Assembly (NCBI GenBank): GCA_018398765.1
Contig: JAHBMJ010005946.1
Span: forward strand, 1 to 53,055
Reading direction: 5' to 3'
Length of the DNA: 53,055 bases
From: Chromera velia
Taxonomy: Eukaryota; Sar; Chromeraceae
The notes under the pieces are model-generated. The model did not search any database. It was given only the letters and a program-made list of their open reading frames with translations, and was not told the origin of the DNA. Below are positions 35,845-47,548 of the stretch, piece by piece. A program made the translations under genes and the position numbers. Position 1 is the stretch's first letter. The number at the start of each line of letters is the position of its first letter.

Positions 35845-37064
35845 ATGAACCACCGCAAAGGATCAGGAGCGGGCGTTGCCGTCCAGCTGTGGAACAACGT
35901 TCGCTTACATGCGGGCTTTGGCGCTGCGTGCGTGCTGGGCAGTGGCAGTTTTGTATATCCATTTCTTCCCACAGCTCAGGACTTTCAGGTCACTGGATGA
36001 GACTACGACTTACCTATCTAGATAATTTAGGTGGTAAATGAATTAATGTGCCTGCTCGTGATTTTTCCCTTCTGTCCCTATCGTTGAACGACAATGATTC
36101 GTGCAGGTGAGAATGAACTCCTATCATCCGTACATGGGGGCGGCCAATTGGGGCACCTGCAGGTACGCCAAGTACTGATGCTGGTCCGCAGGTTGATTTC
36201 ATGAAGATATTTTATGGATTGTGAACTCCAGAATTGCGCACCGAAACGAGGAGGAAGAAAGGCGAACGGAGACCGTGAGGAGACGGGATAGGCGTCTTGC
36301 CGTCTCCTCGCCCGTCTCCTTGGTCTCTGTCCGTCTACCTGTGATTTTATGTAGAAATCCCGTGTTGTTTCCTGAACAACTCAACATAAGTTTCTGGGTG
36401 ATATCATTCAGAGACTTTGCGGGGTGGAATGCGTCCATGCATACGATCCTTGGTGTCTACACTTCTTCCTTCCTGCCTGTGTGCGTGCACTTAATTGCAG
36501 ACAGGAAATTTCTTCGGGTCTCCGAACGCTGTACAGCCTCAGCTTCTCGGGCCCTGAGGACCCCGTCTTTGACCTGTACAGACCTGACTGCATTTTTGAA
36601 GACCCGGCCGCATGCCTGCGGGTGAGTGGGTGAGTGAGTGAGCAACAAGCGAGCGAGCGACCCGTGAGCAGTGAATGCGTGAGTGGGTGGGTAGGTGAAT
36701 AAAAAGGTGAGTGAGCGAAATGGTAAGCGAGTCTGTGACTGGGCGAACGGTCACGCGAGCAGGTGAGAGTGAGAGAGTGAATGAGCGAGTGAGTGAGTAA
36801 ATGCGTCGCTGAAGCATCAGGAAGTAGATAACTGTGTCTGCATGAATGGATGGCTGCATGGAGTCAGGAGAATCAAGGTTTGAGTGCTGAGAAGATGCAA
36901 GAGTGCGAATGGGGAGAAATGGGGAAGTCAGTGAACGATTTGGTCAGTGAGAGTCAAAAGAAAATTATTTGTCAAACCCTAGTGGGCAGCGGGGGGTCTT
37001 TTGATGATTCTCAGGGGAGGGTGGAATCACAAAGGGCCTGACTGAAAACCGCATCAGTCGTCTG

Positions 37065-37095
<31 letters not shown>

Positions 37096-37320
37096 CTGTC
37101 TGTCTGTCTGTGCATGCGCGCGCGCGCGTGTCTGTGTGTGGTCTGTCTGTCTGTGCATGCGCGCGCGCGCGTGTCTGTGTGGTGTCTGTGTGTGTCTGCG
37201 TCTTCCTCTGTATGTGTCTGTGTGTGTCTGCGTCTGCCGCTGTATGTGTCTGTGTGTGTCTGCGTCTGCCTCTGTATGTGTCTCTGTGTCTGTCTCTGTA
37301 TGTGTCTCTCTGTGTGTGGG

Positions 37321-37392
<72 letters not shown>

Positions 37393-38328
37393 CACGTGAC
37401 AGGAAAAACAATGTGTAAATCTGCCGTTCATCTGTTTGTCTGTCTATCAATGCAATAAAGGCGAGACAAAAGTGAAGTGGGGCAGATAGAGTAGACATGC
37501 TGAGTGCTTTATTTGTCCTTTGGGGGGCGGTCTGGCTTCCGTGGATGAGATATTCGCATGGGCAAGAGCGTGCATTTTCTCGCTGTGCAGTTGCTGTTTT
37601 CTGCCCTCTGAGTGAGCGCATGTCCTGGTCAAATTGCAGTGTCGTGAAGCCTGAGTGCGATTCAACACAGACCAGCGCGCAACTCTGCGAGTTTGCGCAG
37701 TGTTGGATGTCGTTTCTGTCTGTGTCTATCTTAGGTGTTGGATGCAGGCATCTCAATATCTTGGCTTCAAGCTTTCATTTGCGGGCTGTCGGTCTGTTTT
37801 TTGCAGGGACGTGAGGAAATTCGTGTGGGTTTCTGTCTTGCGAAGAGATTTTTGAGGGGTAAGACGGAGAAATTCGAGACGGTGCAGTTCCAAAGGGGGA
37901 TGCTGGTGAAGATCAAGGAGACCTACACTGTGATCGGCTCTCCTTCCCTTTCAATTTCCCTCCCGGGATGTTTGTGGGTCGAGTTTGACGATGAAGGAAG
38001 GATTGTGAGGCATCTAGATTTATGGCATGGCAAGAGACTGGCAGGGGGCCTGACTCCACAGCCGAATAACCTTGCTGTCGGTCCGGGCACAGGCAGCACA
38101 GTAGGGCACGCAAGTCTTGTCGGAGGGCTATCGAGTTCCTTTTCGTTCTCGTTCCTTCAGAGAGCAAGACGAAGAGTAGGGCTGACCTCTATCCGACTCG
38201 CACAGGACTTGATGGAGAAGGAGGCTCAGGCAGAAAAAAAGAGAGTGCGGACACAAGGGGGAAGGAGCGAAAAGGAAGGAGAAATAGTCTCAAAGCTGGA
38301 GAGCAGAATTCAAAGGGGAAACGGTTAG
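35845..38328 (+). CDS. NTF2/SnoaL-like fold protein
   Basis: Four exons, 35845-35988, 36107-36162, 36501-36621, 37807-38328, give 280 residues with matching phases. The core resembles the NTF2-like (SnoaL or DUF2358-type) fold: a helix with LRTLYSLSF, then [13 protein letters not shown] (the usual Y..D..F.DP pattern), GREEI, and strands ending in [19 protein letters not shown], the common last strand motif of this superfamily. The C-terminal 80 residues are basic and helical (QAEKKR region) with no recognised domain. The N-terminus may carry a hydrophobic segment ([16 protein letters not shown]). Family members include small enzymes and organelle-located proteins of unknown role, so I assign no activity. 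The start is the first in-frame ATG, and an earlier exon is possible. Intron 3 (1.2 kb) is mostly microsatellite. Confidence 0.7.
37065..37395. repeat. (GT)n/(CT)n compound microsatellite in NTF2-like gene intron 3
   Basis: About 330 bp. It includes two copies of ctgtctgtctgtgcatgcgcgcgcgcgcgtgtctgtgtg-type blocks and a degenerate unit of about 48 bp repeated three times (tctgtgtgtgtctgcgtctgcc-like). It produces spurious cysteine/valine frames on the plus strand and Thr/His frames on the minus strand. Confidence 0.9.
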
Positions 38329-39229
38329 TTGAATGTTGTGGGAAGCGGAGATGACGCAGAGGAAATCGAGCGGGAACGATTGAAGAGTGACCAATAATGC
38401 TAAGGAGAAACTTCAAGGGTGTTAAAAAAAAAACAAAAGAACGAAGAGGGGGAAAAAATTGAAACACGTCATATGTCAATTCTGCTACCATGCTGCCTGA
38501 TTGGTAACCTAAATATGCTTTTTGTCTCAGCAAAAATTTGACTGTTAAAAAATCAAAATAAATCAAAACGCATGCAAATTAAAGGTTAAATATAAGTGGT
38601 CGGTTAATCAACTAAATTAAATTTAAGGCCATTAAATATGTTCAGCTAAATTCTGAGCCAATCCGGTGACTTTGGTGTAGAATCGGGTTCCATTGGCCGG
38701 GTCACTATATAGAGTTACTAATAATATGTTTGTTATCCGTGTTAAAGACAAAAAACAACACTCAATTTAACTGGCCAAGTCTTTTTTTGGAGTCTTTTTT
38801 CTAAAGGTGTAGACTTTTCTAAAAGATTATCTAGATGTTTCTAGGTCGTTCATGTTTTTAATTTTCAAAAATTAAATCAAAATTAACTTATAATTATTGA
38901 AAGAAATAAAAAAAAAAAAACTTTAGAAAACATTTTACAGTATAAATCTAGGTATGAATAGAGTTCAGTACCGTTCTAGGTACTGTTATAACAACTTACA
39001 TCATAAAGTTAATTCTTTGGGCCCAGTTTGGGGTTATTTTTACAAAAGTTATCTTGCATCTAGTCTTGCATGATGTGATTTTGCGTAACCTCAAGCGGCA
39101 CTGTCGTGATAAGAAGTGGGACTGCAGGCGCTCTAATGCGGTGCTTGTGTTGCAGTCGGTATGAGACTCGCCCTGCTTCTGGCTGTCCCATTTAAACTTT
39201 AAATGAGTACTCAAGTTGGAGCCCCGACT
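38329..39229. other. Intergenic AT-rich island between convergent genes
   Basis: AT-rich from about 38460 to 39060, with no supported gene. The 3' ends of the NTF2-like gene (plus) and ZNHIT3 (minus) converge here. Confidence 0.6.
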
Positions 39230-40022
39230 TCAAGTTCCATTTTGCAAATGACAGTTCGAAGCTTCGACAGAGGACATGGAAGTCTCGACAGGTACGTCGC
39301 GAGACTGTGGGCCCCCGTCTTCCCCCGTTCTGTCTTTGTTGGACCCTTCTTCGTGTCCCTCTTGCACGCCGTCGGGTGACTGTGCTCGGTCAAAGATTTC
39401 TTCCAACACGATGTCATCTCCTTCCTTCCCAAACGCAACGGGGCGAGATGGACCTACAGGCGGTACGGGAAAGTCTCCATTTTCTCCCATCACTGTCATC
39501 ACCGTGTTCGCAAAGTGCATGAACTCCGGTTCGCACATCAATCGAGAAAGAAAGGAGGCCTTCCGGTGCGGAGGTTTTGCTCCATCAAGGTCAGTCAGCA
39601 CTTGTCTCAGACGTGAGCTCTGCAACCACTGTCGTACTTCCGGGCTTGCCTCTGCACATAGAGAGAACACACGAGACGAAGGACACGAAATTTACGCATG
39701 CGTTTGCGAAAAGAATCAATGGGAAACAAACTTGAAGGAGACGGAGACGGAATGCCCTCCACCAACAAAACTCACCGAGGCGCTTGATGTGTGACGGTTT
39801 CAAGTTCTCTGCGTTGTCGTCCTCTTCGTTGTAGAGATCATTCGAAGGCCTCTTCTGTGGCAGAGTGGTGCTCTTCTCTTTCTCATCATTGCACGCCTTT
39901 GTGTCGTGCTCCTTATAACACTTAGACGAACAAAACCGCTTCTGACAGCACCTGAACTTATACTTCGGGTTTGGGCCACTACATATCAAACACTCTTGCG
40001 GCTGCGCTCGTCCGGGATGCAT
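39230..40022 (-). CDS. ZNHIT3: HIT-type zinc-finger protein (ZNHIT3-like)
   Basis: Two minus-strand exons, 39776-40022 and 39230-39651, encode 222 residues. The N-terminus holds a HIT zinc finger: CLIC, CC, FCSSKCYKEH and a final C, which fits the C-X2-C spacing and the Y/F-CS..CY..H core of the family. The C-terminal half begins SPEVRQWLQSSRLRQVL and continues with a FLSRLMCEPEFMHFA segment, matching the C-terminal domain of ZNHIT3 (Hit1 in yeast). That protein pairs with NUFIP1/Rsa1 in box C/D snoRNP assembly. The middle is acidic and the last 70 residues are low-complexity. The start codon at 40022 gives a finger 10 residues from the N-terminus, as expected. The gene is divergent from the zinc-ribbon gene beginning at 40526, so about 500 bp may hold a bidirectional promoter. 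Confidence 0.88.
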
Positions 40023-40525
40023 CTGGAGTGATTTGTGCGGGCGAGAATTCGACAGAAGAGGCGTACAGACCAACGCAGAAAGTGGAAGGTAACAAGGAGC
40101 GTTTTGTCGGATTCTACCGTCTACCTGGTGTGCTGAAAGGCATGAACATGGCCGAAAGCAGAGCAGTGCACGTTGTATGCGCCAGTCTTCAATTATGAAA
40201 GAGTGTGCTCGAGCAGAAGAATGAAAGAGCAGCGAAGTGGTTCTGTCGCTGAGACAAGTCTCACAAGTGTCCGTAGTACTAAGTAAGTTAGTACCGGCCG
40301 GCAGAGCCCGTCTCCTGCCAGGCTGGTCTCCATCAGTTGCCCTATGTTGCCCTATAGCTATATGATGCATAGTGCTGAGTCTCAGCCGCGTCTCTCGATC
40401 GAGGATGCATGTCCCGGAAACTAGCTTTGACTGCATGGGCCGGAAAAGCGCACTTTTTTGTTGCATGTTGCACAAAAAAAATTTAAGTGACTGACCTTAC
40501 TTGTCAGAGTCCTTCTGACACTGAG

Positions 40526-41883
40526 ATGAACAAACTGCACATGCGCATTGCCTTTGTAGCCGTGCCACAGGAAGAGAGCTTGAGGCGGGAACAAGCCTTC
40601 AAAGTACAGCAGCTTCGGAAGAGAACCCAAAACCTGCACAAACAGGTGCTCGTGCAGAATATACTCCACCTGCGCATATATATATATATATATATATATA
40701 TTTCCTCTCAGTAAATCAGTTACCACATTCTCAAGTTGAGAGCCTGCTGAGTACTCCGTTCCACGTCTGTGTCGGCAGCTTCGTGCTGAGAACCCTTTGA
40801 TTGTTGCGAGGCAAACGCAGAGCTAGGCCTCAGTAGAATGAATTCGTCCGGTCTTCCAGGCCTAGGGGACGATGTGGTCTGCAAAGGCTGCGACAAGGCG
40901 ATCTACCATTCCTCTACAGGCTGTCTGTGTCCTCCGGGAACTAACGCCGGAACTCGCCCCATGACTGGTTAGTGGCACTTGTCATGCAGCAAACCAGGGC
41001 CAACACACGTGACACGGGGACAAAAGAGAGGAAACTTGGAGAGATGCATGTAGTACACTAAATACGAGAAAGGACTGGGCAAAAAGAAGAAGATACACGG
41101 GGGACTTTATAATTGATCACGTCTGGAAAGAAAGGACGGACGGTTGATCTTTAGCTTGGTCAATTTCTCTGCGAGACATACGAAGACATTGAGAGGAGGC
41201 ACGAAGCAAGTGCACAGAAAGACGGAAAGTGCGTGCACCAAAAACACAGACAGACAAAGTGTGGGGCCAAGACAGCCATCAGATAGGGTATACGGCAGAG
41301 TTCAGAAATTTAGTGTTGAAGGAATGAATGGGCCGGGAGTTCCAAGAGGAAAATGGGTCTAATGGTCATTTTCATTCCATGTAAAATGTCAGTTGTGGAC
41401 CTGCTGTAGTCTCTGGTGGCGGGGAGTTGGAAGTTCATGCTGAGAGAAATGTAAATGGAAGGCAAGCTCTTCGTTTGCAGCAAAGCCATAAGACGCCTGA
41501 AGCGAGCAGTGAGACAGAAAAGGCTTTTTTCCCGAGAAACAGTATTGCGGTTTTGGCTTCCTCTCTTCCCTCCCCTGATCCACTATTTACTTTTTGGCCT
41601 TAAGCCCACTGGTAGCTTGACGTTTCGACCTTCAGTTTGGAATATTGTGAGTGTTGAATCTTTTACTGCTCGGAGTGCCCGTAGATGAGCAAAGGCTTCC
41701 AAGATCGCGATTGATTTCGGTCACATGCACCTCCTCATTTGTGTAAGCCAAACGGAATCAACCGGCATTCAGCTATGCAAGACGGGGAGAGGGTGTTTCT
41801 GTCTTCTGTCGAGATCCTTTTTCGACCTTCCTTTCGCCCGAGTCTCTGATGGAACCAGGCTGAGGGAAGCGGGCAATCACACT

Positions 41884-41963
<80 letters not shown>

Positions 41964-42232
41964 TGCTGAAATGTCAGAAAAACGTATGTAGGGACAAACG
42001 TTTGCAGCCGATTGATTCATCCATGTATTTCTCTGTGCTTGCAGATGCTGACTGGAAGGGCCTTGGGCCACGAACCCTCCCCTCCTCCATGTCGAAGTCA
42101 GACTCTCCGGGTGCGCTCGTCTGTCCTTCCTGTGGGGGGAAGAGGAAGACAGCCTCGAAAGACCCCAACAGAGTGATGCCATGCAGTAACTGCAAGGCGG
42201 GCCCGTATGACCTCAAAGACCTCAAGACATAG
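40526..42232 (+). CDS. Small zinc-ribbon protein with N-terminal coiled segment
   Basis: Model: 40526-40645, 40811-40967, 42045-42232 (154 residues, frame kept). Exon 1 encodes a charged helix (RREQAFKVQQLRKR). Exon 2 carries a VVCKGCDKAIY motif and a later CLC, and exon 3 carries CPSCGGKRK and, 17 residues on, CSNC. Two CXXC pairs in exon 3 suggest a zinc ribbon, and exon 2 may add a second site. I do not recognise the family. The joining of exon 1 is less certain than that of exons 2 and 3: without it the protein would start at 40838 (105 residues). A TA run (about 40678-40700) lies in intron 1, and a CA/CGCA microsatellite lies in intron 2. Confidence 0.6.
41883..41962. repeat. (CA)n(CGCA)n microsatellite
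   Basis: CA units for about 45 bp, followed by about eight acgc tetranucleotides, in intron 2 of the zinc-ribbon gene. Confidence 0.92.
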
Positions 42233-44068
42233 AAGCCTGGCCTCAAGTGATCGAAATTATTTGAAATAAAAAGAGATCTTCTAAATCAGTATGAGTTCAA
42301 AGGGAACGGTGAATCGACTCCACACTGAACTCCACAGCCGTTCCATTATCAGTGGAATGTCTTTTATATCGAAATTAATAAATAGTATTCATGAGACTGT
42401 TTTGCCACAATAGTTGCTACTTGCTGATTAAAGCCGGATTCAAAGGTCTTTACGATCTTTTAATTGTATAAGCTAATTCATAAATCTTGTTATACCATCT
42501 TAATTCAATTAGACCCTGAATTTAGTATCTTTAATGATGATAATGTTAGAGTTAACATTAGGTGGTAAAAAGTGTATGATCAGTCATCATCATCATCATC
42601 ATTATTATTGATCGGTCTATAGGCCATCATACAATGCATGAGTCTAGGACAATGCTGTTACATTGCTGTATTGCCCCTTTGCCAGACCTGTATCATATAA
42701 TTCGTGCTGTATTAGCGGCTCTGGACCCCCGAGGGCGCCAGAACTCCGCAGCTTTGCCTGGTAGCACCCCCTCTCTTCATGGTTTCAACATTCTTGTGCA
42801 GTGTGACAACACATGCTCGGTAGCCATTGTGAGGCGGGGGTATGTTTGCACACCTGCATACAATGTGCCCCATCCTTGAAGCCTTATTCTCTCTCTCTCT
42901 CTCCCGCCGCCATATGTTAGAAATCACTGCAATTTACCTGCCAGGGGTGCAGAACGAGGAAGTATATGCCTTATCTTAGGCTTCCTGCCCCCTGTTTGAG
43001 CAACGTGTTTTAGCTAGGTCGTTCATGGACTGGCTCTGACAGAGGATCACGGAATGTTGCCCAGAGTGGGTGCCTTCGCCATCAGTCTAGGGGGATACGT
43101 TCCTCTTTCGCCTGTTTTACAGGACTGAGTCAGAAGCCCCGGCTGAGGCGAGCCTCAGTCAGCTATCTCAACAAAAGCCGGCCGTTTGGTTTCCTTCACC
43201 AGTGTGCTACAAAGGTGTGGCATGCCGGTTGGCATCCACAACTGCCTAGCCCGCCCATAATCCCTCATCCTTTGCCCACCATATTGAGGTGTTTCTATTC
43301 CCAAGCACACCTTTTGCCATGTGAGCACGGTTCATTCCGAAGCGATCCTCTCCGACGGTCCGGCGCTGGCCTTTCGCATAAGGCACTCATATGTTCGAGA
43401 GGATGGTCTTTCTCGAGCTGCCTGGCGTTCTTGGTTCCCCTCTCACTATTTTGGTAAGGATTGACAGACCTTAGTTGGCGTTTATATGCAAGTAAAGGCA
43501 CACACCGGGGCTCTATGTATTTGAGGGCATATTTAATTAGACTCAGGTTTCTTGCTAGTAAGCATTAAAATTTCGACTGTAAGGTTTTACCCTTTGTTAC
43601 CTAGTTTGTCACCTTTAAAAAATTTGTCGAACCTTCAATCCCGAATGTGGTTTCGATCCTTACTCTTCTAGCCCTTTAATTGAATCAGATGGACAGTGGT
43701 ATATATATATATAAGATGACATGCGTGGGTTACAGCGTAGTAGCTGTCAGATCACAGTCATGGAGGCCGTAACAGTTTGATATTGCAAGGAAGCAGCAAA
43801 GGTTCACATAGATGTTTAGCACTACCCCAAGCACCACCCCTTTCTGCATCTATACATACGTTGCCTGGGTGTATATCCCTATCTTTATCAAGCGTTATGC
43901 TTACATATTCCTGAGGCAATGAATCGGACTTACTCATATTTTACGTTTGTGAACGGAAGTGGCGGCGAGCGGCGATCATGTGTTGATTACTGAGAGTGTC
44001 TAATCGTTTCTCAATTTGATTATTTTCATGCAGATCATGCCCTGTGACGTTCCACTCTCTAGCTATCA
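42233..44068. other. AT-rich flank and degenerate mobile-element sequence
   Basis: After the zinc-ribbon gene, 42240-42620 is AT-rich with a (CAT)n tract at about 42585-42605. From 42640 to about 42880 an open frame contains FNILVQCDNTCSVAIVRRG. This fits the catalytic-aspartate strand of an RNase H domain as in DIRS-like retroelements (DN.. followed by a helix), so it may belong to the tyrosine-recombinase element downstream. The rest shows only short broken frames and a TA run near 43700. Confidence 0.4.
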
Positions 44069-45150
44069 ATGAGTCGGCTTAAGTTCATTGTCACAACATG
44101 GCGGGGGTCACACATCCCCTTCTTTCATGGAAGTCAGAGTCTTAACCCAGTGTTAGCATCTGTCCCAGCTGAGTTAACACATCTGATCCCTACGTCGCTA
44201 CGCATCTATGAAGAAGTGCTCGTTGCAGGAATAAAAATGCGTTATCTGTTGACCATCAACTCTATTAAGCATGCCCACCCAGACTGGTTCCTTTCTGCTA
44301 ACAGCCTGCTCAAATTGATGCTGCTGTTTACGGCGTTTGTGGCCAACAAGCCTACCTCGCCAAAGGCATCACTAGAAAACCAACTACAGTCAGCCCTGGT
44401 CTGGTATACCATCGGGTTGACAACTTCCCCCCTCCATCTTTTTAGAACCCGAGTCTGCGAAATTTTTTCAGGGGTTGGAGAAAGCAGTTAGATCATATGG
44501 GGGTTAAAGGGAAGCGTCTTTTATCTAAACCAGAGTTTCTGCCTTCCTTTACCGCAGCACGCAGCTCATTTTTGGCAGTGCTATAGTTGTACGGAGCATG
44601 CAGGTTCAACAATCTCCGCAAGATCCGCCGTTGCGATATCAAGTTGGCACCGTCGCTACCGTTGAACAGTCTCTCTGAAAAAGGTCAAGTCAGTGCTACG
44701 CCGGGCTGCTGTTTCCGCTTACGGATTCTCCGTCAAAAGAATGATCCGTACGGAAGAGGACAATACGTCTACCTCTCCGAAGTGGGCAAGGACGGGGTAC
44801 CTATCACGGCCATCATTGAGCACTACCTGAGCATCGTGCCGGCTGAAGGCTCGGGACCGGGTGAATCACCAGAGGGATATCTTTTCTTCAGCTCTCAGGG
44901 GTTTCAAATTGAATGGAAGACTGACCAGCTGTTAGAAGGAGACACTTGGACACGCACGTTGGGAGACGCCATTCGTGTAGCGATTCTATATGCTGATTTC
45001 CACGAGTTGTCTACCCACAGTCTCCGGAAAGGGGGGTTCACTGAGCTTATGTCTCTCGACGAAGTCCCAATAGATGTAGCAATTAATATTTTAGGGCACA
45101 ACAAATTGGATGCCTTCCTCTATTATGTAAAGAAATCTTGGACTGCCTAA
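44069..45150 (+). pseudogene. Decayed tyrosine recombinase of a DIRS/Crypton-like element
   Basis: Two reading frames, 44069-44491 and 44587-45150, together look like one tyrosine recombinase broken by a frameshift near 44470-44500 and an in-frame TAG just before 44587. The first part resembles the N-terminal core-binding domain (LRIYEEVLVAGIKM, TINSIKHAH). The second has the catalytic set: an arginine in the LRKIRRCDI segment, THSLRKGG (H-X-X-R, arginine at 45025), GHNK (histidine near 45097) and LYYVK (nucleophile tyrosine near 45121-45126). The HSLRKGG and FLYYV context is typical of eukaryotic DIRS, Ngaro and Crypton recombinases. An RNase H-like fragment about 1.2 kb upstream favours a retrotransposon of the DIRS group over a Crypton. 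Boundaries and terminal repeats were not resolved. Confidence 0.75.
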
Positions 45151-45843
45151 GTCCAGGCTCTTCAACAAATCTGACTCAGTAAATATAATTGCTTCATGAC
45201 GTCAGTAATAGGTTCCGCGTAGGAGTAAGACTTAGTTGTCAAAGGAATTAACCTCAGCTAAGAGTAGTATACAGTAGTCATAATCTAGAGTCATGATTTC
45301 ATATAGGTAGAAGGGTTAGTCGATTGACTTAGTCCCGGTCATCAGTCTTCCCTCTTTAGCCCACTAGTAAGCACTGCGGCAGAGGGAGCATAATCCCAAC
45401 GAATTGGATCAGATTCGGTTGCTCATGCGTTTTGGGCTTGGTTGCGGCTAGATACTCACGAGATGGAAGTACTTTAATTCATAGTGCACCGTCGTATCGT
45501 TTGTGCTAGTTTAGGATGAGTAGGAACACTTCTGAGATGGCTCGCTAGACTCAGTTAGGGCAAAGCAGGCCGGCTATAGTTAGATCGGCTTAGCTTTTGA
45601 CCGTGGTCAGGCAAGTCCCACGTCTAGCTTGCTAAGTGAGCTGCATCACCCTTACGGGTCTGCAGCAACAAGCAGCGTTACAAGCTCTCAGAAAGTTCCT
45701 AAAAGTTCCTTGCTTCTCTCTTTACTTACTTGAACAAGTAAGTAAGGATAAACCCTAAAAACTGGTTCAGTCTGTAGATCCTCAAAGAGGGGAGAGTAGT
45801 GCAGGTCTTTATTCCCTTATGCAATGAAGCAAGCTTATGAGTG
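45151..45843. other. Element 3' flank, no gene
   Basis: About 690 bp without a supported gene. A perfect palindrome ttacttacttg-aa-caagtaagtaa (11-bp arms) lies at about 45722-45745. The region may be the untranslated end of the recombinase element. Confidence 0.5.
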
Positions 45844-46742
45844 TATGGCTAGCATGGCTGAAGGCTTGCCTTCGTATAGCACACGGTACACTCGGTAGCG
45901 GCGTTCAATTATAAAGCTTAGGGAACAGACAAGCAAAAGCTCCTTAGTTTAGATTAGTAAACATGCGCTTCTTTCTCTTTGGTGCATGTTTAGCCGCAAA
46001 AGCCGAATAACAAAAACTCGTACGAGTCTGTAGGCCACTTCTCTAGCCAACCTAGTGTGCGGAAACATGGCGTAGGGCCGGGCGGCAGACCTGGGCTGCG
46101 GGCGTGTAGCACACACGCTGGCAGGGGCCTAGGGGTCACGGCTACGGCGGTGCAGCTTACCCAGAAGCTGGGGGGCTGCGCGCGCAAGCTGGAGGACTTC
46201 GTGCGCAAGACGAAAAAAAAAAGGTTGGGCGTGAACCTTTTTTCAAACAAAGTTCATACTAACAAGAAGGGCAGAACAGGAGAAAAAAGACTTATCAGGA
46301 TCAAACAATCGTAAGAAAAGGCAATAGAAAAGTAGATCGAAAGGAGTCTGGTGTAGATACTTGAACTTCGTTCCTGCGTTTTTTATTCTCTGTCACGAAA
46401 ATTTGTTCTCTGTAAGCCGCGCCGCCGTAGCCACGACCCTCCCACCAGCGCGCGGGCTGCACGTCCGCAGCCCAGGTCTGCCGCCTGGCCCTGCGCCGCA
46501 TTTCCGCATGCTGGGTTGGCTAGAGCCGCGGCCTACAGACTCGCGCGAGTCTTTCTAGTGAGTCTTTGCTACTTTGAATCGGTTTTTGCGGCTGGACACC
46601 AAAAAGAGAGAGGCCCATGTTTACTAATCCAAGCTGAGGAGCTTTTGTTTGTCTGTTCTTTTTGCAATAATAATTATTAAACGCCGCTACTGAGTGTACC
46701 GTACGCTATACGAAGGCAAGCCCTCGGCTGCGCTAGCCATAT
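45844..46742. mobile_element. Foldback element: about 320-bp inverted arms, 250-bp spacer
   Basis: The arm 45844-46160 is the imperfect reverse complement of 46412-46742. The match begins at the outer ends (tatggctagc / gctagccata) and runs inward to gcttac / gtaagc, with roughly 75-85% identity by eye. Blocks such as ggcggcagacctgggctgcgg are identical in both. Many differences are C/T or G/A transitions. The spacer carries no recognisable protein. This is a foldback or large-TIR non-autonomous DNA element, and no clear target duplication was found. Confidence 0.82.
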
Positions 46743-47548
46743 AACGGGAGGGGGGTTTCATACTAATAACTCTAAACACCTTGTACCTAGAAGATGCTTT
46801 CTCAATCACTGATGCCGTTTCCTTCTGTGGGAGGAGTACAATGACTGTAACAGAGATTCTAGCGGAGATTCTCAGGCAATAGAGGCAGATAGGAAGACGC
46901 ATGGGGAGAGGAGATGGGAGATGTACTTGGGAGATGGAAAAAAAACATTCAAAAGGTGAGACAGGAAGAGGGGTAAATGACTATCACATGTATTAATTCG
47001 CAGGCCTTACGATAGAGGGCGCAGACAGATGTTTCGCAAGAGTCGCATCATTATGATCATTATCATACTACTTCATGTACTATCGCCATCGGCCTGTATA
47101 AGGCGTTTAGCGTTCGGTGTCAGACAGACTGTTGTTTTAACCAGAGAAATTATCTAGTAATGATTGAGATAAATAAACAGAGAGCTATAACTACTTTTAA
47201 GTCGCTATGTTTGAATTCGGATTCTGAATCGTATGCTGACACCAGATTCAAGCTTTCTTTAACTTTTTTAAATAGTTTTCAAAACGAAATGTATTTATGA
47301 TAAAACGGGACCAACGTTAACCTGACTTAAACAGTATTTCTAACTCCATTTTTTTTTCAAATATACAAACAGTTTAAACATATTTGACATCGTTTGAGTG
47401 TATCTTTATCCATTCTCTTGAGGGTTTATCGATTCTTTTGCCGTTTTTAAAAGTTTTGAATTAGGGGCCGGCATGAGAATAAAGGTTGGAAGAATTGAAT
47501 AATTTCACGTATGTTGACACACATGGAGAAGAGGAAAGTTGTTGGTAT
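46743..47548. other. Non-coding region with dispersed repeat D (copy 1)
   Basis: No gene is supported. The part from about 47290 to 47475 (aaatatacaaacagtttaaac, then atcgtttgagtgtatcttta) recurs at about 51283-51415 in the same orientation, so it is a dispersed repeat. Confidence 0.6.

Noticed and set aside
37068-37431. Cysteine/valine-rich and Thr/His-rich open frames
   Set aside because: They are translations of GT/CT microsatellites inside an intron. The same holds near 18.5, 24.7, 29.3 and 41.9 kb.
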